Below are positions 27,105-36,237 of a stretch of 64,000 nt of DNA, in pieces (position 1 is the stretch's first letter; every line of letters begins with the position of its first letter). Under the pieces are notes generated by a model that made no database searches, had not been told where the DNA came from, and saw nothing but the letters and a program-made list of their open reading frames with translations. The position numbers were made by a program, and so were the translations under genes. Location of the stretch: the NCBI GenBank assembly GCA_963795555.1, contig CAWCHZ010000002.1, positions 2,170,001 through 2,234,000 of the forward strand, written 5' to 3'. Origin of the DNA: CAWCHZ01 sp963795555. Lineage in GTDB: Bacteria; Actinomycetota; Thermoleophilia; Solirubrobacterales; Solirubrobacteraceae.

Positions 27105-28385
27105 TCACGGATGCAGTGTCAGCTCGGGCGTGCGCGCCGCGAACCGCCCGCCCCACGCGCGGATGAAGTCGAGCTGCCGCATGATCTCGTCCTTCAGGTT
27201 CCACGGCAGGATCAACACGACGTCCGGGCGGTCCTCGCTGATCGCCTCGGGCGCACGAATCGGCAGATGGCTTCCCGGCAGGAAGTGGCCCTGCTTGTGC
27301 GGGTTCAGGTCGCAGGTGTAGTCGATGAAGTCCCGTCGCACGCCGCAGTAGTTGAGCAGGGTGTTGCCCTTCGCCGGCGCACCGTAGCCGACGATCCGCT
27401 TGCCGGCGCGCTTGAGGTCGATCAGGAACCGGAGGATCTGGCGCTTGTCCTCGACCACGCGCGCGCCGTAGCTCGTGTACGTCTCCAGGCGCTCGTAGCC
27501 GGCCGCGCGCTCGCGCTGGGCCAGCTCGCGGGCGCGATCGCTCTCGCCGCGTGAGGATTCGTCGTCATGGCAGGCGTAGATTCGCAGCGAGCCCCCGTGT
27601 GTCGGCAGCTCCTCGACGTCGAACAGCCGCAGGCCGTGCGCGGCGAAGGCACGCCGGGCGGTCAGGAAGGAGAAGTAGGAGAAGTGCTCGTGGTAGATCG
27701 TGTCCCACTGGCTCTCGTCGATCAGGCGCATCAGGTGGGGAAACTCCATCGTGATCACTCCGCCCGGCTTGAGCAGGAGCTTCATCCCCGCGATGAAGTC
27801 GTTGAGGTCCGGCACGTGGGCGAGCACGTTGTTGCCGACGATCAGGTCGGCCGCGGCGCGCGGGGCGAGCGCCATGGCCGTCTCGCGACCGAAGAACGCG
27901 ACATGCGTGTCGATGCCCTTCTCGATCGCGACCTGGGCGACGTTGGCGGCCGGCTCGACGCCGAGCACCGGGATCCCGCGCGCGTGGAAATACTGCAGCA
28001 GGTAGCCGTCGTTGGATGCCAGCTCGACCACCTGGCTGCGCTCGTCGAGCTCGAAGCGCTCGATGACCCCCGCGACGTAGCGCTGCGCGTGATCGAGCCA
28101 GGTCGTCGAGTAGGACGAGAAGTAGGCGTAGTCGGAGAAGATCCGATCGGGCGACTCGAACTGCTCGAGCTGCACGAGGAAGCAGCCCGAGCAGACGAGC
28201 GCGTGCAGCGGGTAGAAGGGCTCCATTGCGTGCTCGCGCTCGGGCGGCAGGTAGGAGTTCGCCAGCGGCGACATGCCGAGGTCGGCGAACGTCTCGGTCA
28301 GCGGCGCGCCGCAGCAGCGGCAGGGCGTCGGCTCGCGAGCCTGCTGCGCCGTTGGGCTGCCGCGCTCGAGCGTCGACTCGCTCAT
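27105..28385 (-). CDS. NDP-sugar C-methyltransferase (TylCIII-like)
   Basis: A 426-residue enzyme with three parts: an N-terminal zinc-binding domain (CRCCGAPL, CSGCFLVQLEQF), a class I SAM domain (VVELASNDGYLLQYF, GNNVLAHVPDLNDF) and a C-terminal domain (VGYGAPAKGNTLLNYCG, PDVVLILPWNL). The HEHFSYFSF motif is typical of NDP-4-ketosugar C-3 methyltransferases such as TylCIII. Its ATG overlaps the rfbG stop. It would install a methyl branch on the keto sugar. Confidence 0.83.
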   Translation of the reverse strand: MSESTLERGSPTAQQAREPTPCRCCGAPLTETFADLGMSPLANSYLPPEREHAMEPFYPLHALVCSGCFLVQLEQFESPDRIFSDYAYFSSYSTTWLDHAQRYVAGVIERFELDERSQVVELASNDGYLLQYFHARGIPVLGVEPAANVAQVAIEKGIDTHVAFFGRETAMALAPRAAADLIVGNNVLAHVPDLNDFIAGMKLLLKPGGVITMEFPHLMRLIDESQWDTIYHEHFSYFSFLTARRAFAAHGLRLFDVEELPTHGGSLRIYACHDDESSRGESDRARELAQRERAAGYERLETYTSYGARVVEDKRQILRFLIDLKRAGKRIVGYGAPAKGNTLLNYCGVRRDFIDYTCDLNPHKQGHFLPGSHLPIRAPEAISEDRPDVVLILPWNLKDEIMRQLDFIRAWGGRFAARTPELTLHP

Positions 28386-29458
28386 GCCACCACGCTCGCC
28401 GCCTGGAAGGCCTCGATCTGGCGCAGCGTGACGGCCTGCATGTCGTCGCCCTCGGCGTAGGCGCCGTACCAGTCGACGACCGCGTCCAGGCCGTCGTCAA
28501 GCGCCCAGGCGGGCTGCCAGCCGAGCAGCATCCGCGCCCGTGAGGAGTCCAGCTTGAGGTAGTGAGCCTCGTGGGGATGCGGGCCGGGCTCGGCGCTCCA
28601 GCGCAGCTCGCCGTTCCAGCGCTCGGCCAGCTGCTCGACGATCGCGCGCACCGGACGAGCGTCCTCGTCGGCCGGTCCGAAGTTCCAGCCGCCCGCGAGC
28701 CGTGGCTCCTCCCACAGCGCCTGCGCGAGCACCAGATAGCCGCTCAAGGGGTTGAGCACGTGCTGCCAGGGACGGATCGCGTTGGGGTTGCGCACACCCA
28801 CCGCCTCGCCTGCCAGCGCCGCGCGCATCACGTCGGGGACCAGTCGCTCCGCGCCCCAGTCACCGCCGCCGATCACGTTGCCGGCACGCGCGGAGGCAAG
28901 CCGCGTGCCCTTGGGGTCGGAGAAGAAGGAGCGCCGGAAGGCGTCTGTCACCAGCTCGGCGCAGCCCTTGGAGTTGGAGTATGGATCGTGGCCACCCATC
29001 GGCTCGGACTCGCGGTAGCCCCACTCCCACTCGCGGTTCTCATAGCACTTGTCGGAGGTGACGTTGACGACGACGCGCACGTTGCCCGCGCGGCGCACGA
29101 CGTCGAGGACGTTCACGGTCCCCATCACGTTGATCTCGTAGGTGGCGCGCGGATCGATGAACGACGCGCGCACCAGCGGCTGGGCGGCCATGTGGATCAG
29201 CACCTCCGGGTCGGCGGAGCGAACCGCCTCGTCGAGCGCCGCATAATCGCGCACGTCGACGCGCAGGTCCTCAAGCTGATCGGCCACGTGCGCGAGCTCG
29301 AACAGCGACGGGCTGGTCGGCACGTCGTTGGACAGGCCGGTCACGCGCGCTCCCAGCGTGCTCAGCCAGAGCGACAGCCAGGCGCCCTTGAAGCCGGTGT
29401 GCCCGGTGATCAGCACGCGACGGCCGCTCCAGAAGGCCGGATCGACGGCGCCGCTCAT
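28382..29458 (-). CDS. rfbG: CDP-glucose 4,6-dehydratase
   Basis: A 358-residue SDR that converts CDP-glucose to CDP-4-keto-6-deoxyglucose. ITGHTGFKGAWLSLWL is the specific N-terminal signature, with TSDKCYENREWEWGYRE, a GGHDPYSNSKGCAEL catalytic Tyr-x3-Lys block, and GNVIGGGDWG. Overlaps the C-methyltransferase start by four bases (ATGA). ATG 29458 is 48 bases from the rfbF stop. Confidence 0.92.
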   Translation of the reverse strand: MSGAVDPAFWSGRRVLITGHTGFKGAWLSLWLSTLGARVTGLSNDVPTSPSLFELAHVADQLEDLRVDVRDYAALDEAVRSADPEVLIHMAAQPLVRASFIDPRATYEINVMGTVNVLDVVRRAGNVRVVVNVTSDKCYENREWEWGYRESEPMGGHDPYSNSKGCAELVTDAFRRSFFSDPKGTRLASARAGNVIGGGDWGAERLVPDVMRAALAGEAVGVRNPNAIRPWQHVLNPLSGYLVLAQALWEEPRLAGGWNFGPADEDARPVRAIVEQLAERWNGELRWSAEPGPHPHEAHYLKLDSSRARMLLGWQPAWALDDGLDAVVDWYGAYAEGDDMQAVTLRQIEAFQAASVVA

Positions 29459-29506
29459 CAGCGGATCGCGCGGTCGGTCATTGGTGGGTCGCGATCAGAG
29501 GTTGGC

Positions 29507-30277
29507 TCATGCCCAGGTGCGCCACGGAGCGCGGCCTTCCGTCCACAGCTGCTCGAGCTGGCTGCGCTCGCGCAGCGTGTCCATCGCATGCCAGAAGCCC
29601 TCGTGGCGAAAGCAGGCGAGCTGACCGTCGCGGGCGAGGTCGCGCAGCGGCTCCTGCTCCCAGACGGTGCCATCGCCGCCGAGATAGCGATCGACGCCGG
29701 GCGACAGGACGAAGAAGCCGCCGTTCATCCAGCTGCCGTCGCCGCGGGGCTTCTCCTCGAAGCTGTGCACGCGGTCGCCGTCGATGTCCATCGCGCCGAA
29801 GCGACCGGGCGGCTGGACGGCGGTCACGGTCGCGAGCGCGCCCTGCTCGCGGTGAAAGGCGATCAGCGCGCCGATGTCGAGATCGCTGACTCCGTCGCCG
29901 TAGGTGAAGCAGAAGTCGTCATCGCCGACGTAAGACATCACGCGCTTGAGGCGGCCACCGGTCATCGTCTGCTCGCCTGTGTCGACGAGCGTGATCTTCC
30001 AGGGCTCGGTGGTGGAGCGGTGGACCTGCATCGAGCCGCCGCCGAGGTCGAGCGTGACATCGCAGGTGTGCAGCGCGTAGTTGGCGAAGTACTCCTTGAT
30101 CATGTAGCCCTTGTAGCCCAGGCAGATCACGAACTCCTCGATCCCGTGGGCCGAGTAGATCTTCATGATGTGCCAGAGGATCGGCTTGCCGCCGATCTCG
30201 ACCATCGGCTTGGGGCGCACGGTGGTCTCCTCGCTGAGGCGTGAGCCCAGCCCGCCTGCGAGTATCACGGCCTTCAC
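29507..30277 (-). CDS. rfbF: Glucose-1-phosphate cytidylyltransferase
   Basis: A 256-residue nucleotidyltransferase making CDP-glucose from CTP and glucose-1-phosphate. LAGGLGSRLSEETTVRPKPMVEIG is the nucleotide site; GYKGYMIKEYF and TYGDGVSDLDI are characteristic of RfbF. GTG 30277 lies 8 bases after TAGTCT, so this may be a promoter within the leftward gene run. First committed step of the CDP-6-deoxysugar pathway. Confidence 0.92.
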   Translation of the reverse strand: MKAVILAGGLGSRLSEETTVRPKPMVEIGGKPILWHIMKIYSAHGIEEFVICLGYKGYMIKEYFANYALHTCDVTLDLGGGSMQVHRSTTEPWKITLVDTGEQTMTGGRLKRVMSYVGDDDFCFTYGDGVSDLDIGALIAFHREQGALATVTAVQPPGRFGAMDIDGDRVHSFEEKPRGDGSWMNGGFFVLSPGVDRYLGGDGTVWEQEPLRDLARDGQLACFRHEGFWHAMDTLRERSQLEQLWTEGRAPWRTWA

Positions 30278-30291
30278 GGGCCTGCAGACTA
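30278..30291 (-). promoter_or_regulatory. Putative leaderless promoter of rfbF
   Basis: TAGTCT (30291-30286) lies 8 bases before GTG 30277, with no ribosome-binding site between. Confidence 0.4.
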
Positions 30292-30341
30292 GCGAGCGGC
30301 GCGGCTGGGGGCCGGCGCCGACGCAGCCGAAGAGCCGACGC

Positions 30342-31382
30342 TCAGGGAGCCGCGACGCCCTCGCCCGTCGGCGCGTGGGGCCGGTGCCGCGCGGCCCGCT
30401 CCTGCGTCGCCCTCGCGTGCCCCGCGGGCGCCGCCACGCTCACCGCCCGGGGCGCCAGCCGCCCGGCCGCCGCCGCCGACCAGAGCAGCGCGAGCCAGCT
30501 CAGCGTGGCGAGCGTCACGTGGATCCAGACCATCTCGCCGGGCAGGTGCAGCTCGTACTGGACGCTGCCGACCAGCCCCTGCGCGGCGAGCAGCAGGACG
30601 AGCGCGCTGACGGCGTCGCGCAGCTTGGCGTCGGCGCCCCAGCGGCCCAGCGCGAACCAGGTCGCCAGCGCGCAGACGCCGAACAGCGCCGCGATCGCGG
30701 CGTGCTGGTGGATCGTCCAGCTCAGCGTGTCGGCCCCCTTGAAGGTGAGCCGATGGATGCGCTGCGCACCGAAGCCCCCGGCGTTGGGTCCGGCGGCCGT
30801 GGCGACCGTGCCGGCGAAGATCGTCACCGCGCCCAGCGGCAGCAGCGCGCGCACCGTCCAGACGGCGCGCCGGTCACGCGCCCGGGGCCGGCTGCCGGGC
30901 TCGTGGGTCGCGCGCCAGGCGAGCGCGACCGCGGCGATCAGCAGGATCATCGACAGGCCGAAGTGGGCCATCACGTAGCCCGGCGCGAGCCGGTGGCGGA
31001 CCGTGAAGCCGCCCAGCACGGCCTGGGCGAGGACGCCCAGCGGCAGCAGCAGCGCGAGGAGAGCGAGGTCGCGGCGAAACGGCCGCCGGCGCCAGGCGAG
31101 CAGCGCCGTCGCCAGCGTGACGATCCCGACCAGCCCCGAGATCAGCCGGTTGCCGTACTCGATCAGCGCATGGGTCTTGAGCGGGGCGACCGTGTGGCCG
31201 TAGCACTTGGGCCAGTCCGGGCAGCCCAGCCCCGAGCCCGTCAGGCGCACCGCGGCGCCGGTGGCGACGATCGCGGTCAGCAGCACGAGCGCGACCAGCG
31301 CGATGCGCCGGAAGCGGTCGGCGTCGGGGCTCCACCAGGCCGCCAGCGCGGCGCGGCGGTTGGGGCTCAGCGAGGCGAGCAT
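30342..31382 (-). CDS. ctaA: Heme A synthase (COX15/CtaA)
   Basis: A 346-residue integral membrane protein with eight predicted helices. It hydroxylates the heme O methyl group to the heme A formyl group for cytochrome c oxidase. TGAAVRLTGSGLGCPDWPKCYG near residues 41-62, HALIEYGNRLISG, and the heme His in HFGLSM, IHQHAA and IHVTLA are visible. Only the single N-terminal Cys-pair region is present. It sits oddly among glycan genes and is divergent from wzt. Confidence 0.88.
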   Translation of the reverse strand: MLASLSPNRRAALAAWWSPDADRFRRIALVALVLLTAIVATGAAVRLTGSGLGCPDWPKCYGHTVAPLKTHALIEYGNRLISGLVGIVTLATALLAWRRRPFRRDLALLALLLPLGVLAQAVLGGFTVRHRLAPGYVMAHFGLSMILLIAAVALAWRATHEPGSRPRARDRRAVWTVRALLPLGAVTIFAGTVATAAGPNAGGFGAQRIHRLTFKGADTLSWTIHQHAAIAALFGVCALATWFALGRWGADAKLRDAVSALVLLLAAQGLVGSVQYELHLPGEMVWIHVTLATLSWLALLWSAAAAGRLAPRAVSVAAPAGHARATQERAARHRPHAPTGEGVAAP

Positions 31383-31406
31383 GCCTTAAGGATGCCGCAC
31401 TCGCTC

Positions 31407-31463
31407 GCTGAGCGCCGGCGCTCGCCCGTCGGTCGCTGGGGCGCTGAGCGCCGGCGCTCGCCC
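31407..31463. repeat. Tandem 21-bp repeats with perfect palindromes
   Basis: Two identical 21-bp copies (31407-31427 and 31443-31463, period 36) each contain the perfect 14-bp palindrome GAGCGCCGGCGCTC. They lie in the divergent ctaA/wzt promoter region. Confidence 0.6.
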
Positions 31464-31516
31464 ATCGCGGGCGCGGCCGGGGCGTGCCGAGGCATCCGGG
31501 CGCCCACCCGCGTTGC

Positions 31517-31530
31517 TAGCTTGTCTCGAC
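31517..31530 (+). promoter_or_regulatory. Putative leaderless promoter of wzt
   Basis: TAGCTT at 31517-31522 lies 8 bases before TTG 31531. It supports that start over the upstream in-frame TTG 31513, which precedes the box. Confidence 0.35.
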
Positions 31531-32796
31531 TTGCCCTCTGAGACCATCGAAGCGCCAGCGACGGTGCGGCTCGATCGACGGGCGCCGACGGCGCTCTCGG
31601 TCGCTGCCGTCAGCAAGACCTTTCGCCTGCCCAGGCAGCGTTTCACGACCTTCAAGCAGCGCGTCCTGCATCCGATCGCCGCGCGCGAGGTCGACGAGCT
31701 GCGCGCCCTGCGCGAGATCAGCTTCGAGGTGCCGGCGGGAGAGTTCTTCGGCATCGTTGGGCGCAACGGCAGCGGCAAGAGCACGCTGCTGAAGTGCCTG
31801 GCGGGGATCTACGACATCGACGACGGGCGGATCGAGGTGACCGGGCGCCTGTCTCCGTTCATCGAGCTGGGCGTCGGCTTCAACCCGGAGCTGACCGCGC
31901 GCGAGAACGTCTACATCAACGCGATCATGCTGGGCCTCTCGCGGCGCCAGGCGCGCGAGCGCTTCGACGACGTGATCGCCTTCGCCGAGCTGGAGGACTT
32001 CGTCGACCTCAAGCTCAAGAACTACTCCTCCGGCATGCACGTGCGACTCGCCTTCGCGGTCGCGATCCAGGTCGACGCGGACATCCTGCTGATCGACGAG
32101 GTGCTGGCCGTCGGTGACGCCGCCTTCCAGCAGAAGTGCTACGAGCAGTTCCACCGCCTGCAGGACGAGGGCAAGACGATCATCTTCGTGACCCACGACA
32201 TGGGCGCGGTCGAGCGCTACTGCCATCGCGCGATGCTGCTGGAGAAGGGTCGGATGCTCGAGATCGGCGAGCCCAAGGCGATCGCCCGCCGCTACAACGA
32301 GGTCAACTTCGGCCACACCGTCGCCCAGTCGCTGCGGGGTGCCGAGGACGATGGGCGCGGCGCGGCGCTGGGGCGCGAGGACGTCGAGGTGCTCGCCGCC
32401 TGGTTCGAGGATGGCGCGGGCGAGCGGATCGTCGCGGCCGGCCAGGGCGAGCGCTGCGTGGCCTGCTTCGAGGTCGCCTTCCGGCAGGCCACGGTCGACC
32501 CGGTCTTCACGATCGCGCTGCGCAACGAGGCGCGCACGACGGTATTCGCTGCAAGCAGCGAATGGACCAACCCCCAGACCGGCGCCTTCGGCGCCGACGG
32601 CACCATGGTGGCGCGCTTCGCGTTCGACAACCTGCTTGCTCCCAGCCGCTATGTCCTGACCGTTGCGGTCGCGCGCGCCGGCGGGATGGAGCTGCTCGCC
32701 GCGCGCGAGGACATGGTCTCGCTCGTGAGCCACGCCACCCATGTGTCCGGTGGGGTGGTCGACCTGCCCTGCTCGGTCGAGGTCACGCGCGGATGA
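31531..32796 (+). CDS. wzt: Polysaccharide ABC exporter ATPase (Wzt)
   Basis: A 421-residue ATPase powering export of a completed polysaccharide through Wzm. Walker A GRNGSGKST, signature YSSGMHVR, Walker B ILLIDEVL. The C-terminal domain beyond about residue 285 matches the Wzt carbohydrate-binding region that recognises chain termini. TTG 31531 is chosen because a TAGCTT box lies 8 bases upstream; TTG 31513 is an alternative. The stop overlaps a duplicated start region before wzm. Confidence 0.85.
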   Translation: MPSETIEAPATVRLDRRAPTALSVAAVSKTFRLPRQRFTTFKQRVLHPIAAREVDELRALREISFEVPAGEFFGIVGRNGSGKSTLLKCLAGIYDIDDGRIEVTGRLSPFIELGVGFNPELTARENVYINAIMLGLSRRQARERFDDVIAFAELEDFVDLKLKNYSSGMHVRLAFAVAIQVDADILLIDEVLAVGDAAFQQKCYEQFHRLQDEGKTIIFVTHDMGAVERYCHRAMLLEKGRMLEIGEPKAIARRYNEVNFGHTVAQSLRGAEDDGRGAALGREDVEVLAAWFEDGAGERIVAAGQGERCVACFEVAFRQATVDPVFTIALRNEARTTVFAASSEWTNPQTGAFGADGTMVARFAFDNLLAPSRYVLTVAVARAGGMELLAAREDMVSLVSHATHVSGGVVDLPCSVEVTRG

Positions 32797-32849
32797 GCGC
32801 CCCGGCGCGCGTCGCGACGGAGGTCACGCGCGGATGAGCGCCCCGGCGC
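32779..32849. repeat. 30-bp direct duplication at the wzt-wzm junction
   Basis: An identical 30-bp segment occurs at 32779-32808 and 32820-32849 (period 41). It duplicates the wzt stop region and the wzm start region. The first copy's ATG (32793) opens a 14-codon mini-frame whose TGA overlaps the true wzm ATG 32834, so translation could be chained. Confidence 0.8.
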
Positions 32850-33724
32850 CCAGCGCCACGCTGCCGGTGCGCGTGCAGACGCGGCATCACGGCCCCACGG
32901 CGATCGGCGGCGACCCGCGCCGCTTCTGGAGTCTCACCGTGATGCTGGCGGCCACCGATTTCAAGCTGCGCTACTTCGGCTCGGTGCTGGGCTATCTGTG
33001 GTCGCTGCTGCGCCCGCTGGGGATCTTCGGCGTGATGTACGTCGTCTTCGCGGTGGTGCTGCCGCTCAGCCACGGGATCCACAACTACCCCGGCTACCTG
33101 CTGACCGCGCTGGTGCTGTGGCAGTACTTCGGCGAGAGCACGTCGCTGGGGATGCGCTCGCTGCTGGACCGCGAGAACCTGCTGCGCAAGGTGCGCTTCC
33201 CGAGCATGGTCGTGCCGCTCGCGGTGTCGGTCACGACGCTCTACAGCCTGCTGCTCAACCTGCTCGCGGTGTTCGCGCTGCTGCTGATCCTCGGCATCAC
33301 GCCGCAGCTGAGCTGGCTCGAGCTGGCGCCGATGATCGTCCTGCTATTCGTCTTCGTCACGGGGATCTCGATGCTGCTCTCGCCGCTCTACGTGCGTTAC
33401 CGCGACATCGGCCAGATCTGGGACATCCTGCTGCAGGCGGGCTTCTACGCCTCACCGGTCTTCTACGTCGCGACCAAGTACCCGGCCCACTTCCACCTCT
33501 TCGGCGTCCAGCTGCCGCTGCAGCGTGTGCTGCTGTCCAGCCCCGTTGCGATAGTGATCACGCAGATGCGCCACGCGGTCGTCGACCCCGGCGCGCCCAG
33601 CGCGGCGGCGGTCTTCGGCAGTGCCTGGCGCCTGCTGATCCCGCTTGCGGTCACGCTCGGGGTCTTTGCGCTGGGGTTCTGGGTCTACCGGCGCGAGACG
33701 CCGAGGATCGCCGAGAACCTGTAG
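32834..33724 (+). CDS. wzm: Polysaccharide ABC exporter permease (Wzm)
   Basis: A 296-residue ABC-2 membrane subunit with six helices. TDFKLRYFGSVLGYLWSLLRPLG is a Wzm/TagG signature, and YASPVFYVATKYP lies in the periplasm-facing gate region. ATG 32834 is the second of two duplicated start sites. With Wzt it exports lipid-linked polysaccharide. Confidence 0.87.
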   Translation: MSAPAPSATLPVRVQTRHHGPTAIGGDPRRFWSLTVMLAATDFKLRYFGSVLGYLWSLLRPLGIFGVMYVVFAVVLPLSHGIHNYPGYLLTALVLWQYFGESTSLGMRSLLDRENLLRKVRFPSMVVPLAVSVTTLYSLLLNLLAVFALLLILGITPQLSWLELAPMIVLLFVFVTGISMLLSPLYVRYRDIGQIWDILLQAGFYASPVFYVATKYPAHFHLFGVQLPLQRVLLSSPVAIVITQMRHAVVDPGAPSAAAVFGSAWRLLIPLAVTLGVFALGFWVYRRETPRIAENL

Positions 33725-33728
33725 GAAT

Positions 33729-34034
33729 ATGACGATCAGCGACAACGGCGACCAGACCGCGATCGAGACCGAGGAGCTGGCGCGCCTGCGCGCGCGCGTG
33801 GCCGAGCTCGAGCTCGAGCTCGGCGAGCAGGCGGCGCGCGCCAACCGCACGATCGCCTTCCTCGAGGACCGCCTCTACTGGCTCGATCGCTGGCATCTGG
33901 ACCTCAACGCGCTGATGGAGAAGCCGGGCGCCAGCGAGCTGCGGGCGGGACTGCGCGCCGTGCGCGCGGTGGTTCGCGTCGTCCGCCGCACGATCAGGGC
34001 TGCGCGCAGGCTGGCAGGTGGGAGCGCCGGGTGA
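33729..34034 (+). CDS. Small coiled-coil protein
   Basis: A 101-residue protein starting at ATG 33729 after AGGA. Residues about 15-60 form a coiled coil (LARLRARVAELELEL), followed by a WLDRWHLDLNALMEKPGA segment and a basic Arg-rich C-terminus. No family is recognised. Its place between wzm and a large glycosyltransferase suggests a partner or tether in that export complex (inference). Confidence 0.6.
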   Translation: MTISDNGDQTAIETEELARLRARVAELELELGEQAARANRTIAFLEDRLYWLDRWHLDLNALMEKPGASELRAGLRAVRAVVRVVRRTIRAARRLAGGSAG

Positions 34035-34035
34035 C

Positions 34036-36237
34036 ATGAGCGCCCCGCGCAGCTCGGTCTCGGTTGTGATCCCCGTGCTCAACGGGGCGCGCTACCTGGA
34101 GGAGCTGCTCGCGGCGCTGGCGGCCCAGGACGAGCTGGAGGTGCTGGTGATCGACTCCGGCTCGCGCGACGGCTCGCAGGCGATCGCCCGCGCCGCGGGC
34201 GCGCAGCTGCTGGAGATCCCCCCAGAGCAGTTCGGCCATGGCCGCACGCGCAACCTCGGCGCCGAGCGCACGAGCGGCGAGCTGATCTGCTTCCTGACCC
34301 AGGACGCGACGCCGCTGCCCGGCTGGCTGGCCGCGATGCGCGAGGCCTTCGCGCTGGACCGGCGCGTCGGCGCGGCGTTCGGCCCACACCTGCCGCGTCC
34401 CGACACCAGCCCGATGATCGCCCGTGAGCTGACCGAGTTCTTCGCCGGCCTCGCGCCGGACGGACGCCCGACCGTCCAGCGCCGCGGGGACAACACGTTC
34501 CTGTCGAACGTCAACGCCTGCTACGCCCGTGCCTGCTGGGAGGAGATCCGCTTCCCCGAGGTCGCCTACGCCGAGGACCAGGCGTTCGGCCGCGTGATGC
34601 TCGAGAGTGGCTGGACGAAGGTCTACCACCCGGCTGCCGCCGTGCTGCACGCCCACGACTACGGCGCCTGGGAGTTCATGCGGCGTTACTTCGACGAGTA
34701 CCGCGGCCTGCGCGAGACGATCGACCACGTCGAGCCGTTCGGCGCGCGCTCAGCGGCGGCCGCCGTGGGCCGGCTGGTGGCCGCCGACAACCGCTGGATG
34801 GCCGCCCACGGTTACCCGCCACGCGAGCGCATCCGCTGGACCGGGCGCGCGGTCGTGCACCACGGTGGGCGCAAGGTCTTCTCCGCGCTGGGGTCGCGCG
34901 CCGAGCGCCTGCCCGCGCCGGTCCAGCGCGCGATCTCACTCGAGCGCCGCGCCGCCGACCTGGGGCCAGCCGGTCGCGGGTTGGGGCGCGGCCGCGCCGC
35001 CGGTCCGTCGTCGGCGTCGGCTGAGCCCGCGATCAGCGCCGCTCCGCGCGGTCGGCGCGTCCGCGGCGAGCCCTACTACCCGCATCCCTACACGGCGGTC
35101 GCGCGCTACTACCGCGACGGTCCTGCCTCGCTGGCGCCGGTGACGCCGGCCGACGCGCGTCGCACGCCGCTGCACATCGCGGTCGTCGTGCCACCGTGGC
35201 AGCGCGGCAGCGGGGGGCACAGCTCGATCTTCCAGATCGTCAGCCAGCTCGAGCGGATCGGCCACACCTGCTCGATCTGGATCGACGACCCCTTCGGCTA
35301 CATGAGCGCCGAGCGCGAGGCCGTCGCGCGCAGTGGAATCCGCGAGCACTTCGTGCCGATCCAGGCGCCCGTCCTCAAGGGCTTCGCGCGCTGGTGGGGC
35401 GCCGACATCGCGATCGCGACGGGCTGGCAGACGGTCTTCCCGACGCTGCTGCTGGAGAATTGCCGCGCGCGCGCCTATCTGGTGCACGACCACGAGAGCG
35501 AGTTCTACGAGACCTCCGTCGAGTCGTGCTGGGCGGAGGACACCTACCGGCAGGGGCTCTACTCGATCTGCGCGAGCCCGTGGCTGCTGGATCTGGTCAG
35601 CGAGCGCTACGGCGGTCGCGGCTGCACGTTCGCGTTCGGCGTCGACCACGACGTCTACCGGCCCCAGCCCGTCGCGCGACGTCGCGACACGGTGATCTTC
35701 TATGGCCGCTGGGTCACCGGCCGTCGCGCCACGCCGCTGGGAGTGCTGGCGCTCGAGGAGCTCAAGCGCCGCCGGCCGGACGTGCGGATCGTCACCTTCG
35801 GCACGCGCAAGCCGTTGCAGCCGACGTTCTCGCACGAGTTCCTCGGCGTCGTGAGCCCGCGCGAGCTGGCCTGGGCCTACTCGGAGGCGACCGTCGGGCT
35901 GGTGCTGTCGATGACCAACTACTCGCTGATCCCCCAGGAGATGATGGCCTGCGGCCTGCCCTGCGTGGACCTCGCGGGACCCAACAACGAGCTCGTCTAC
36001 GGCGCCGATGGCCCCGTCGAGCTGGCGGCGTTCACGCCGATGGCGATCGCCGACGCGCTCCAGCGCCTGCTCGAGGACTCAGACCGCTGGCGGTCGCACT
36101 CGCGCGCCGGACAGGAGTTCGTGGCCGATCGCAGCTGGGCGGCGGCGGCAGCACAGGTCGAGCGGGGCATCCGCGCCGCGCTGGCCGAGCGCCTGGCGGT
36201 TGCGCCGGCGGCGAGCGCCGCCGGTGCGGTTGGATGA
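34036..36237 (+). CDS. Fused GT2-GT4 bifunctional glycosyltransferase
   Basis: A 733-residue protein. The N-terminal GT2 domain has VVIPVLNGARYLEELL, IDSGSRDGS and LTQDATPLPG as the metal region. A low-complexity linker (about residues 310-345) leads to a C-terminal GT-B domain of WsaF-like rhamnosyltransferase type (HIAVVVPPWQRGSGGHSS, LVHDHESEFYET, MTNYSLIPQEMMACGLPCVDL). Two linkages could be made by one chain. Its stop overlaps the epimerase (ATGA). Rhamnose as donor is an inference from the neighbouring RmlC. Confidence 0.82.
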   Translation: MSAPRSSVSVVIPVLNGARYLEELLAALAAQDELEVLVIDSGSRDGSQAIARAAGAQLLEIPPEQFGHGRTRNLGAERTSGELICFLTQDATPLPGWLAAMREAFALDRRVGAAFGPHLPRPDTSPMIARELTEFFAGLAPDGRPTVQRRGDNTFLSNVNACYARACWEEIRFPEVAYAEDQAFGRVMLESGWTKVYHPAAAVLHAHDYGAWEFMRRYFDEYRGLRETIDHVEPFGARSAAAAVGRLVAADNRWMAAHGYPPRERIRWTGRAVVHHGGRKVFSALGSRAERLPAPVQRAISLERRAADLGPAGRGLGRGRAAGPSSASAEPAISAAPRGRRVRGEPYYPHPYTAVARYYRDGPASLAPVTPADARRTPLHIAVVVPPWQRGSGGHSSIFQIVSQLERIGHTCSIWIDDPFGYMSAEREAVARSGIREHFVPIQAPVLKGFARWWGADIAIATGWQTVFPTLLLENCRARAYLVHDHESEFYETSVESCWAEDTYRQGLYSICASPWLLDLVSERYGGRGCTFAFGVDHDVYRPQPVARRRDTVIFYGRWVTGRRATPLGVLALEELKRRRPDVRIVTFGTRKPLQPTFSHEFLGVVSPRELAWAYSEATVGLVLSMTNYSLIPQEMMACGLPCVDLAGPNNELVYGADGPVELAAFTPMAIADALQRLLEDSDRWRSHSRAGQEFVADRSWAAAAAQVERGIRAALAERLAVAPAASAAGAVG

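Noticed and set aside
31513..31515. TTG 31513 as the wzt start
   Set aside because: It lies upstream of the TAGCTT box, so the transcript would not include it if the promoter call is right.
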